Assembly: GCA_035395685.1 (NCBI GenBank)
Contig: DAOPBR010000017.1
Location: forward strand, 1 to 51,166
Length of the DNA stretch: 51,166 nucleotides
Source of the DNA: JAKJGA01 sp029554345
GTDB lineage: Bacteria > Spirochaetota > UBA4802 > JAFGJZ01
Reading direction: 5' to 3'
Shown here: positions 7,826 through 14,964 of the stretch, one piece after another
Numbering within the stretch: position 1 is the stretch's first letter
Layout: each line of letters begins with the position of its first letter
Made by a program: the position numbers and the translations under genes
Notes under the pieces: generated by a model
Seen by the model: the letters and a program-made list of their open reading frames with translations, nothing else
The model's database searches: none
What the model was told of the DNA's origin: nothing

Positions 7826-9019
7826 TCAATCCTCCGATTTCTTTAATTGCGCCGTAACGGCGTTATATACTTCACGCACGGGAACTCCGTGTCTTTGAGC
7901 TGCCTGTGCGCATTCTTCATATTCTGGCGAAAACTTCAGACATTTTCCGTTCATGTATCCTTTCTTAACAGATATTTCACCGTAAGAAGTCTTCACTTTC
8001 GAAATTGATCTTTCGAGTTCACTTCGCTCTACTTCATAACGCCTGGTACCGAAAGTTGTCGTTTCAGTAAAAATAATTTCTTCAAGCACGTCAACTTTTC
8101 CGCTTTCGCATAAAACACTGAGTACATGCCCAGGACGGCTTTTCTTCATGATTACCGGCGTAATAAAAACGTCAAGCGCTCCAGCATCTAATAACTTCGG
8201 CAATATACATGAGAATAGCTCTCCGCTCATATCATCGATATTAGTTTCAATCATCACCTTCTTTTCAGAATAATCCATTTCGCCGATAACTGCACGAAGA
8301 ACATTCGGAACTTCAAGATTACGCTTTCCGAGTCCATATCCGGTTGAATCGATCTTCATTGCCGGAAAGGAAGAAAATTCTTCAGCGATACATTTTATAA
8401 TCGCGGCACCAGTCGGTGTTGTCATTTCCTTTTTTATTCCGCTTGAATAAACGGGAATTCTTTTCAGAATTTCGGCTGTCGCCGGAGCAGGAACAGGAAA
8501 AACCCCGTGATCGCATTCGACTGTGCCTTCACCTAGATTGAGCGGAGATGATATTATTTTATCAGGCTTTATCATATTCAGGCATACAGCACTTGCGACT
8601 ATATCAACAATTGAATCAATCGCACCGACTTCATGAAAATGAATTTCATCAATGCTTTTCGCATGAATCTTTGACTCTGCAGCTGCAATCTCATGAAATA
8701 TTTTCAGACTGAGTTCTTTAACAGAAGAATCAAGCGGTGATGAATTAATAATATTAGAAATATCCGATAAATTTCTCGAATGATGGTGGTGGTGATGAGA
8801 ATGATGCGAATGATCTTCTTCGATTATCACATTGAAATCAGTTCCGCTGATTCCGTTCTTTAAAGCTTTTTTAATCTCGATACGGTATCCATGAAGATGC
8901 AGCGAGTCAAGACTCTGCAGCAATTCTTTTTCATCGGCACCCAGATCTATCAGAGCTCCGACAGTCATGTCCCCGCTGATTCCTGCAAAGCAGTCAAAAT
9001 ACAAAACTTTATTTTTCAC
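7826..9019 (-). CDS. larC: Nickel-pincer nucleotide cofactor nickel insertase LarC
   Basis: LarC inserts nickel into the pyridinium-dithiocarboxylate mononucleotide in a CTP-dependent reaction. The 397-aa product has the family N-terminus YFDCFAGISGDMTVGAL, an IHFHEVGAIDSIVDI block, TTPTGAAI and a C-terminal domain with ETNIDDMSGE. A histidine-rich stretch (HSHHSHHHHHHS, about residues 70-82) fits nickel storage or capture. In some lactobacilli larC needs a ribosomal frameshift; here it is a single uninterrupted frame. Confidence 0.95.
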   Translation of the reverse strand: MKNKVLYFDCFAGISGDMTVGALIDLGADEKELLQSLDSLHLHGYRIEIKKALKNGISGTDFNVIIEEDHSHHSHHHHHHSRNLSDISNIINSSPLDSSVKELSLKIFHEIAAAESKIHAKSIDEIHFHEVGAIDSIVDIVASAVCLNMIKPDKIISSPLNLGEGTVECDHGVFPVPAPATAEILKRIPVYSSGIKKEMTTPTGAAIIKCIAEEFSSFPAMKIDSTGYGLGKRNLEVPNVLRAVIGEMDYSEKKVMIETNIDDMSGELFSCILPKLLDAGALDVFITPVIMKKSRPGHVLSVLCESGKVDVLEEIIFTETTTFGTRRYEVERSELERSISKVKTSYGEISVKKGYMNGKCLKFSPEYEECAQAAQRHGVPVREVYNAVTAQLKKSED

Positions 9020-9022
9020 GCA

Positions 9023-9778
9023 TCAATCCTTTATCTGTCTGTTTATAAGAGCCGCGGCATACCCCGCCCCGAACCCATTATCAATATTTACAACTGTGAC
9101 TCCGCTTGCACAGCTGTTAAGCATCGCAAGCAAGGCGGCGATTCCGCCAAAGCTCGCACCGTATCCCACACTTGTAGGAACTGCTATTACAGGCTTATCA
9201 GTTAGACCACCAACGACGCTCGCAAGAGCTCCCTCCATTCCCGCGACAGCAATAACAACACCGGCGGAAAGAAGTTTGTCCCGCGCTGAAAGTAGTCGGT
9301 GAATCCCGGCTACACCGGCATCATAAACCCGTTCAACCTTATTTCCGGTTTTTTCAGCAGTGACCGCAGCCTCTTCAGCCACAGGAATATCGGATGTCCC
9401 GGCTGAAACAACAAGAACAGTTTTATTGTTCATCACCGGAGTTTTGTTTTCAATATAAAAAATTCCGGCTGTTTCGAAATATTCCGCCAGAGGAAAATGC
9501 CCAAGCATAAAATCCGCAGTTTCTTTCTTCATTCTGCTTGCAAGAATATTGCTCCCGCTTTCATTCATTCTTTTCACTATTGCAAGAATCTGTTCAGACG
9601 TTTTTCCGGGACAGAAAATCACTTCAGGGAAACCCGTCCGGATTTCGCGGTGATTATCGATCTTCACAAACCCCAAATCATCAAAAGGAAGATGACGTAG
9701 TTTTTGAAGAGCTTCTTTTGTATCAAGAGTTCCATTTCTGACTTCTTCCAGCAGATTGACAAGAATATCTTCCCTCAA
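9023..9778 (-). CDS. larB: Nicotinic acid adenine dinucleotide carboxylase/hydrolase LarB
   Basis: LarB carboxylates nicotinic acid adenine dinucleotide at pyridinium C5 and cleaves off AMP, giving the first intermediate of the nickel-pincer cofactor. The 251-aa product has the PurE-like C-terminal half (VLVVSAGTSDIPVAEEA, then VAGMEGALASVVGGL and VPTSVGYGASFGGI). C223 in NSCASGVTVVNIDNGFGAG lines up by context with the cysteine that forms the pyridinium adduct in characterised LarB. It overlaps larE by 4 nt and lies 3 nt before larC. Confidence 0.94.
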   Translation of the reverse strand: MREDILVNLLEEVRNGTLDTKEALQKLRHLPFDDLGFVKIDNHREIRTGFPEVIFCPGKTSEQILAIVKRMNESGSNILASRMKKETADFMLGHFPLAEYFETAGIFYIENKTPVMNNKTVLVVSAGTSDIPVAEEAAVTAEKTGNKVERVYDAGVAGIHRLLSARDKLLSAGVVIAVAGMEGALASVVGGLTDKPVIAVPTSVGYGASFGGIAALLAMLNSCASGVTVVNIDNGFGAGYAAALINRQIKD

Positions 9779-10584
9779 ATTTTATTCTCCTTAATTTCCC
9801 TGTTCATACTTCCGCTTGTAAAACCGTCAGCATCAACAGCAACATACACAAAGCCGAAAGACTTCAACGCGGATGATATCTTTTCAAGCATATTACTTTC
9901 AACAGCCGAAGGAAAATCTTTCTTCAAAAATTCAATTCTGGCAAGATTATCATGGCTTCTTACCCGAAAATCAGAAAAACCGAGTGATGAAATATAATTT
10001 TCAGACATATCAATACGCTTTAGTTTATCAGCATCTATTTCTTCGCCGTAAGGAATACGGCTTGCAAGACATGCCGATGATTTTTTATCTGCAGTCGGAA
10101 GTCCCAGTTTTTTAGAAATTTCACGTATGTCATTTTTTGAAACTGAACATTCGAGAAGCGGTGAAAGTATTCCAAGCTCTTTCAACGCCTTCATTCCCGG
10201 ACGAAAATCAAAAACATCGTCTGCATTGCTTCCTTCCGCGATATTTTTTATCCCGTGCTTTTCAGCCTCAGAAATTATTTCCGAAAAAATATCCTTCTTA
10301 CATAAATAACATCTATCAAAAGTATTTTTCTTAACTTTAGCAGATATGGAATTTCTTTCTATAATTATCTGCCTGATTCCGTATTCTTTACAAAATTTAA
10401 TGCTGCCGTCAATATCCCGCCTTGGCATCAACGGAGAGTAATGTGTAAATGCGGTACACCGGCCTCCAAGAACTTCATGACATATTTTTAAAAGAAGAGA
10501 GCTGTCGCAGCCTCCTGAAAAAGCAACCGCGCAGTTACCGAGTTTAGCGAAATATGACACGAGATCATCGTATTTTTCAGGCAT
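9775..10584 (-). CDS. larE: Sulfur transferase LarE (three-cysteine type)
   Basis: PP-loop ATP pyrophosphatase that activates the LarB product and replaces carboxylate oxygens by sulfur. The ATP-binding motif SGGCDSS lies about 23 residues after the chosen start MPEKYDD. A GTG at 10611 would add nine residues but has no ribosome-binding site; AGAAGG precedes the ATG. Besides the cysteine in ACLASRIPYG (the position of the sacrificial cysteine in lactobacillar LarE), a CYLC pair lies about 75-80 residues earlier. These three cysteines are the pattern expected of LarE proteins that hold a [4Fe-4S] cluster and act catalytically. Confidence 0.94.
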   Translation of the reverse strand: MPEKYDDLVSYFAKLGNCAVAFSGGCDSSLLLKICHEVLGGRCTAFTHYSPLMPRRDIDGSIKFCKEYGIRQIIIERNSISAKVKKNTFDRCYLCKKDIFSEIISEAEKHGIKNIAEGSNADDVFDFRPGMKALKELGILSPLLECSVSKNDIREISKKLGLPTADKKSSACLASRIPYGEEIDADKLKRIDMSENYISSLGFSDFRVRSHDNLARIEFLKKDFPSAVESNMLEKISSALKSFGFVYVAVDADGFTSGSMNREIKENKI

Positions 10585-10867
10585 TATTTGAACTTTTCCT
10601 TCTGACTTCACTGTAAAACAAAATTAGAATTCTCAATATACCCGAATAGGCATTTGCAAGCAGAACAAAATGAAAACCCTCAGCTAGTTTTTCAGTATTT
10701 GTAATATCCGATAGAACATTTACCAGATAAAGAAGACTTATCGAAAAAACAGCCAGAAAGGAAATTTTTACAGAACGTGCGAATGCAAAACGCGACAGCT
10801 TTCCTGCGACAATTGTCAGTCCGTAAACAGCCAGAACAAATAAAAGAGACATTGAATTAAAATACAT
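10577..10867 (-). CDS. Small membrane protein, 96 aa, first gene of the lar operon
   Basis: Three predicted hydrophobic helices (about residues 6-26, 33-52 and 63-85), with a basic C-terminus RRKSSNN. The ATG is preceded by AAGGAAGGTGAT. It overlaps the larE start by 8 nt, so it is cotranscribed and probably translationally coupled. No family recognised. It is much too short for an ECF T-component, but its position suggests a link to nickel uptake or cofactor use. Confidence 0.65.
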   Translation of the reverse strand: MYFNSMSLLFVLAVYGLTIVAGKLSRFAFARSVKISFLAVFSISLLYLVNVLSDITNTEKLAEGFHFVLLANAYSGILRILILFYSEVRRKSSNNA

Positions 10868-10955
10868 CTTATCACCTTCCTTTATAATATCGCATAAAAT
10901 TACTGAAGTCGTCCTTCCTTATCGGATAGAACCAATTCCTGAAACAAATTAATCG

Positions 10956-10984
10956 ATAGTAATCGCCATAATTATTCAAGTCAA
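10956..10984 (-). promoter_or_regulatory. Putative promoter of the lar operon
   Basis: Minus-strand TTGACT (10984-10979), a 17-nt spacer and TACTAT (10961-10956). It lies about 90 nt before the 96-aa gene. I see no obvious regulator box in the leader. Confidence 0.6.
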
Positions 10985-10995
10985 TTAATCTTTAG

Positions 10996-11023
10996 GCCGA
11001 TTGCCTTATTTCAGGCAATCGGC
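10996..11023 (-). terminator. Hairpin terminator after rsgA
   Basis: Eleven-bp perfect arms (10996-11006 and 11013-11023) around 6 nt, 7 nt past the rsgA stop. The minus-strand tail is A/T-rich but not a clean T-run. Confidence 0.65.
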
Positions 11024-11029
11024 ATTTAA

Positions 11030-12100
11030 TTATTTTCTGTGATCCCGTGCGTACAGCTTTACTAAACGGCTCAGGTCTTTCTCTTTTTTCTTTCTTTCGA
11101 GATGACCTTTTTCACTTAACCTGCTTTCAAGATACACGAGTTCAGCCTTCATATCGAGGTAATTCATATAACGTGCTTCGCTTATGACGCCGCTTTCAAC
11201 GAGTTTAGCGACCGCACATCCCGGTTCTCCGTTATGAGTACAATCAGTAAATCTGCAGTCTGACGCAGCCTCTAATATATCCGTAAACGATGAATTAAGA
11301 CTTTCCTGACCTCCCCACAGCTGAAGTTCGCGAAGACCCGGCGTATCGATCAGCATCACTCCGTTTTTCAAAACAACGAGCTCCTTATGCGTCGTTGTAT
11401 GGCGTCCCCTGAGATCATCCTCCCTTTGAATGCCTGTTTTCATATATCCCTCACCAAGAAGAGAATTTACAAGAGCAGATTTTCCGACACCCGAAGGTCC
11501 GCTGAAAGCGATGGTGGAAAAAGGATCAAATTTATTCAGCAGTTCGTCAACTCCCTCACCGGTTAAAGCACTTACGGCAAAGACCTGAGCATCGCCCGCA
11601 ATATTCCGGGCTTCCGAAACAGCTTTCGCCCTGTCTTCTGCGATATCGCATTTATTCAGAACAATTACCGGAGACGCTCCGCCCTCTCTTGCCATTGACA
11701 AATATCTTTCGATACCCCGCAGACTGAAATTTCGACCTCCGTCAAGACCGCAGACAATGCAGAGATAATCTATATTAGCGGCAATTATCTGCTCCTCCGT
11801 AAGAACACCTGCTTCTTTTCGAGAGAAACGGCTTTTTCTCGGAAGTAGTTCTTCAATAATAAGAATTCCGCCTCCGTCACGGCACGCGACCCAGTCTCCG
11901 ATGGTCGGATAATCCGCACGTGACTCTGATTCAAAAATGAATCTTCCTGACACCTGAGCCTGCAGAGACCCGTTTCCGGCATCAGCTTCATAAAGATGAC
12001 GTGCTTCTTTGATAATTCTTGCAGGAATCAAACCCCGCTTCCTGAATTCTTCAAAATCTTTTTCATTAGCGGTTTTCCATCCCAGGGCTTCAATTTTCAT
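11030..12100 (-). CDS. rsgA: Ribosome small-subunit assembly GTPase RsgA
   Basis: Circularly permuted GTPase (YjeQ/YloQ) acting in late 30S maturation. An N-terminal OB-fold precedes G4 NKCD, G5-like SALTGEG, Walker A GPSGVGKSALVN, G2 region HTTTHKE and G3 DTPGLREL, in the permuted order. The C-terminal zinc knuckle is CRFTDCTHNGEPGC. The ATG at 12100 (MKIEALGW) is preferred because GAGG lies 9 nt upstream and it overlaps the end of a small upstream ORF; an in-frame ATG at 12127 has a weaker site. The long upstream region carries candidate leader peptides and a structured RNA. Confidence 0.94.
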   Translation of the reverse strand: MKIEALGWKTANEKDFEEFRKRGLIPARIIKEARHLYEADAGNGSLQAQVSGRFIFESESRADYPTIGDWVACRDGGGILIIEELLPRKSRFSRKEAGVLTEEQIIAANIDYLCIVCGLDGGRNFSLRGIERYLSMAREGGASPVIVLNKCDIAEDRAKAVSEARNIAGDAQVFAVSALTGEGVDELLNKFDPFSTIAFSGPSGVGKSALVNSLLGEGYMKTGIQREDDLRGRHTTTHKELVVLKNGVMLIDTPGLRELQLWGGQESLNSSFTDILEAASDCRFTDCTHNGEPGCAVAKLVESGVISEARYMNYLDMKAELVYLESRLSEKGHLERKKKEKDLSRLVKLYARDHRK

Positions 12101-12185
12101 GACCAGCCGCCTCAAGAAAATTTTCATTTCTTGTTAATAATATTCTATAACAGTTTGTGATGCGTGATTTTATAATTATGAACAT
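12090..12185 (-). CDS. 31-codon upstream ORF overlapping rsgA
   Basis: ATG at 12185 follows AGGAG with 6-nt spacing and encodes MFIIIKSRITNCYRI and 16 more residues. Its TGA (12092-12090) lies 11 nt inside rsgA, so ribosomes finishing here would be placed at the rsgA start. The peptide has no recognisable domain. Evidence is the strong Shine-Dalgarno and the overlap geometry. Confidence 0.45.
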   Translation of the reverse strand: MFIIIKSRITNCYRILLTRNENFLEAAGHEN

Positions 12186-12216
12186 AATATTCTCCTATTG
12201 TGAATACACACGTATG

Positions 12217-12235
12217 ACGCACGGCTGGCGTGCGT
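12217..12235. repeat. Stable hairpin between the structured RNA and the rsgA upstream ORF
   Basis: ACGCACG and CGTGCGT arms (12217-12223, 12229-12235) close a 5-nt loop. It is unusually G+C-rich for its surroundings. No U-tract follows on the minus strand, so it would act as an intrinsic terminator only weakly, if at all. Confidence 0.55.
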
Positions 12236-12246
12236 AAAATAAGGAC

Positions 12247-12348
12247 AATGCTCCTGTTCATTCAACGAGAACTATTCGTTTCGGATGTTTCCGGCGGGAT
12301 AAATCAAAGGAAAAGAATCACAAAGATTATCCCCTGAACAGGAACATC
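12247..12348 (-). ncRNA. Candidate structured leader RNA (four-way junction) upstream of rsgA
   Basis: Read on the minus strand, 12348-12335 (GATGTTCCTGTTCA) pairs with 12260-12247 (TGAACAGGAGCATT) in a 14-bp closing stem. Inside are three hairpins in series: GGGATAA with TTATCCC (12333-12327 with 12302-12296, extendable by 2 bp past a bulge), CGGA-AACA-TCCG, and AACGA-7 nt-TCGTT. Two of the closing-stem pairs are G-U on the minus strand and would be A-C mismatches on the plus strand, which argues for a minus-strand transcript. This was folded by eye only, and I recognise no known RNA family. Confidence 0.45.
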
Positions 12349-12365
12349 TCTACTGCAATATCCAT
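12327..12365 (-). CDS. 12-codon leader peptide entering the structured RNA
   Basis: ATG at 12365, preceded by GGAGG (12376-12372) with 6-nt spacing, encodes MDIAVEMFLFRG and stops at a TAA inside the first internal hairpin. The coding bases form the 5' strand of the closing stem, so a translating ribosome would melt it. The geometry is that of translation-controlled leaders. The short length leaves real doubt. Confidence 0.4.
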   Translation of the reverse strand: MDIAVEMFLFRG

Positions 12366-12456
12366 CCAATTCCTCCATAATTAAAACAAGTGTCTGTCAA
12401 AAATATTTTCTGTCAAGATAAAATATATCCAACCGATTTAAACATCAAACTCAAAT

Positions 12457-13770
12457 TTACTTTAAAGTGATTATTTCAATATCGACTTTCTCAGGATAAA
12501 GTCTTGAAGAAAGATATTCCTTTATCTTATCCGCTTCTTTAGGATTCAATTTCGAAAGCATGACAACCTTCACTATCAATTTACTTTTTGATTTTCCGTT
12601 TTCTACAGAAGAAACTTCGCTGAACTCAAGCGACTTCATTTGCGGATAGAACAAACGCAGCTCTTTCTCTACGAAATTCAGCTTAGATGATACACTTTTC
12701 TCTGAAATAATTTCATTCTCAAGGAATTTTATTCTTTCCAATAATTCAGTTTCACGTTTAGAAATTTTTTCATCCTCGCCTCTCTGAAGACGAAACGAAT
12801 CAATTATACGAAGCTCCGCATCTTCTATTTCGTATTTTTTCATGGCATCAGAAAGATATTTCTCCATCTCTTCCGTAACAGGTTTTCCAGCCGTTGTAAG
12901 TTCTATTACATGTTTTCCGCGTTCTCTGTAAATCTTTGTTTTTAAAAGTGCTGTCTCCGGAAACAAGAATGTTTTTTCGATAAAAACATCTGTCTTTTTT
13001 CTGAATGACGATACGGAAATAACATCATACGCTATAAAAGCACTTGGGATCAGAACAATTATTGCAATGGCATATACATAGCGGTGAATTTTCTTCTCTT
13101 CAGTTTTATCAAGAAATTTTTTCTTTTTGAAATCAAGATATCTTACCATAACAAAAGTTGCGATACCAATACAGACGCTGTTAATAATATATAAATATAA
13201 AGCACCGGCGAAGTACTTCCAGTCACCGTTTGCAATTCCAAAACCGGCAGTGCAAAGCGGCGGCATCAAAGCTGTTGCAATAGCCACTCCCGAAATTGTG
13301 CTCAGAGTTCTTTCTTTTCTTGATGAGGCGATTATACCGGCAGCACCTCCGAAAAAAGCTATTAGTGCGTCATACAAAGTCGGATAAGTACGTGCGAGAA
13401 TTTCGGACTGTGCTTCTTTGAGCGGCGAAATTAGAAAATAAATTGTTGAAGCCAAAAGACTGACAACAGTCATTAATGCCAGATTTCTGAGTGATCTTTT
13501 CAGCAATGCAAAGTCATATGTTCCAATTGAAAAACCCGCACCCATTATCGGTCCCATTATCGGAGAAATAAGCATTGCGCCGATTATTACAGCCGCAGAA
13601 TTGATATTCAAGCCGACTGATGCTATCAGCATGGCAAAAATGAGCATCCACATGGTTGATCCGGCAAATTCAATATTTTTGGTTATATACTGAGGAGTAA
13701 CCTTTTTATCTGTATCTGCTTCAAGATGAAATATTTTACCAAGAAATGATCTAATTCCGTTTTTTCCCAT
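12457..13770 (-). CDS. DUF389 family integral membrane protein
   Basis: A 437-aa protein. The hallmark of DUF389 is seen near residues 52-75 (GLNINSAAVIIGAMLISPIM, then GPIMGAGFSIG), followed by five or so further helices to about residue 250, including ISGVAIATALMPPLCTAGFG. The remainder is a soluble, coiled-coil-prone C-terminal region of about 190 residues. Function of the family is not established. It is followed by the rsgA leader region in the same orientation, about 90 nt before the leader ORF. Confidence 0.85.
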   Translation of the reverse strand: MGKNGIRSFLGKIFHLEADTDKKVTPQYITKNIEFAGSTMWMLIFAMLIASVGLNINSAAVIIGAMLISPIMGPIMGAGFSIGTYDFALLKRSLRNLALMTVVSLLASTIYFLISPLKEAQSEILARTYPTLYDALIAFFGGAAGIIASSRKERTLSTISGVAIATALMPPLCTAGFGIANGDWKYFAGALYLYIINSVCIGIATFVMVRYLDFKKKKFLDKTEEKKIHRYVYAIAIIVLIPSAFIAYDVISVSSFRKKTDVFIEKTFLFPETALLKTKIYRERGKHVIELTTAGKPVTEEMEKYLSDAMKKYEIEDAELRIIDSFRLQRGEDEKISKRETELLERIKFLENEIISEKSVSSKLNFVEKELRLFYPQMKSLEFSEVSSVENGKSKSKLIVKVVMLSKLNPKEADKIKEYLSSRLYPEKVDIEIITLK

Positions 13771-13821
13771 AGAAACGCCTTATTACAAAAATATCCCGTA
13801 TCGGGTATTAAAAGTATTTAC

Positions 13822-13852
13822 TTCTTGAATTTTTTCAAGAACGAAATACAAT
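13822..13852 (+). promoter_or_regulatory. Palindrome and putative promoter of the ligand-binding lipoprotein operon
   Basis: TTCTTGAATTTTTTCAAGAA (13822-13841) is a perfect palindrome. It contains a -35 TTGAAT, and TACAAT (13847-13852) follows after 16 nt. The first ATG of the operon is only 9 nt past the -10 element and lacks a Shine-Dalgarno, so the mRNA may be leaderless. The palindrome could be an operator. Confidence 0.45.
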
Positions 13853-13860
13853 CATGAAAT

Positions 13861-14964
13861 ATGCGCTTTATCAATCTTTTAATTATTTTCGTTTTTCTGT
13901 TTTGTTCATGCCGGGAGGAGAAAATAGCCTTTGTCGGCACTCTATCAGGCACCGGGAGTAAAACTGGATTATATGCAAAAAACGGTCTGGAAATTGCTGT
14001 CGATGAAATAAACACTTCCGGAGGAATCGGCGGCAGCAAAATCGTCCTAGATATTTTCGATGATAAAAATAATCCGTCAATCGCCGAAGGCATAGATTAC
14101 GGAATTGCGATAAAAAACTATAAAATAATAATAGGTCATAACACCAGCGAAATGTCAAAAGCGGGTCTCAAAGCAATAGGAAACAAACAAATTCTTATGA
14201 TAAGTCCATATTCGGCTTCGGACAGCCTCTCCGGGCTAAATGATAATTTTATCAGAATCATCCCGGCAAGCCGCAGTCAGGCGGAATTCACGGCAAGATT
14301 TGCCAAGCGTTCCGGTTATAATAGAATATATGTTATATATGATAAAACCAATGCCGCTTATTCTTCCACTTTTATTAAATATTTTTCTGATGAGACAGGA
14401 GCATCTTCGATCATTCATAAAACCTTTTTTGAATCTGCTGACGAAAACACTCTTACGGAGATTCTTTACCGAAGCTCAATCATTAATCCCGATTCTTTTC
14501 TTATCCTGACATCAGGACAAACTCTTGCCGTTATTTGCCAGTTGCTTAGAAAAAACGGATTTCGCCAGCAAATATTCACCTCAGGAGCAGCAGCCAACGA
14601 AGAGTTAATTGAAAACGCTGGAAAACATAGTGAGGGTATCATATTCTCACATTTTATAAACTTTAACATTGATTCACAGCAAAGCAATGTTTTCAAAGAG
14701 AAATATTTATCAAAATTCGGAGAAGAACCTTCTCTGGTCTCACTTCTTGCGTATGACTCGATAATGATTTTAAAACAAAGTATCGAGGAAAATGAACTTA
14801 GTATTGAAGATGCTTCGGTCGATGAAATAAAAGAATCAATTATCAGAAAAAAAAATTTTTCTCTTTTAACGGGATCATTTTCAATAAACTTAAACGGAGA
14901 CGCTGAAAGAAAAACTTATCTTTATAGAATCTCCAAGGGGAAATATGTTCTTATCGAGAATTAA
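13861..14964 (+). CDS. Periplasmic-binding-like lipoprotein (Leu/Ile/Val-binding fold), copy 1
   Basis: A 367-aa type I periplasmic binding protein (Peripla_BP_6 fold). The short signal peptide ends with FCSC (probable lipidated C17). The family-typical opening is IAFVGTLSGTGSKTGLYAKNG, followed by GLEIAVDEINTSGGIGG, DDKNNP, IIGHNTSEMSKAG and MISPYSASD. Such domains usually bind amino acids or small amides and normally feed an ABC permease. None is encoded nearby; instead the operon continues with a paralogue and a sensor kinase, so ligand sensing is the likelier role. It overlaps copy 2 by 20 nt. Confidence 0.85.
   Translation: MRFINLLIIFVFLFCSCREEKIAFVGTLSGTGSKTGLYAKNGLEIAVDEINTSGGIGGSKIVLDIFDDKNNPSIAEGIDYGIAIKNYKIIIGHNTSEMSKAGLKAIGNKQILMISPYSASDSLSGLNDNFIRIIPASRSQAEFTARFAKRSGYNRIYVIYDKTNAAYSSTFIKYFSDETGASSIIHKTFFESADENTLTEILYRSSIINPDSFLILTSGQTLAVICQLLRKNGFRQQIFTSGAAANEELIENAGKHSEGIIFSHFINFNIDSQQSNVFKEKYLSKFGEEPSLVSLLAYDSIMILKQSIEENELSIEDASVDEIKESIIRKKNFSLLTGSFSINLNGDAERKTYLYRISKGKYVLIEN

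Noticed and set aside
7826..9019. Programmed frameshift in larC
   Set aside because: The frame is continuous over both domains, so no recoding is needed.
12247..12348. tRNA, tmRNA or SRP RNA for the cloverleaf-like fold
   Set aside because: The closing stem is 14 bp, there is no T-loop or CCA, no GGAAGGA-type SRP motif, and arm lengths do not match a tRNA.
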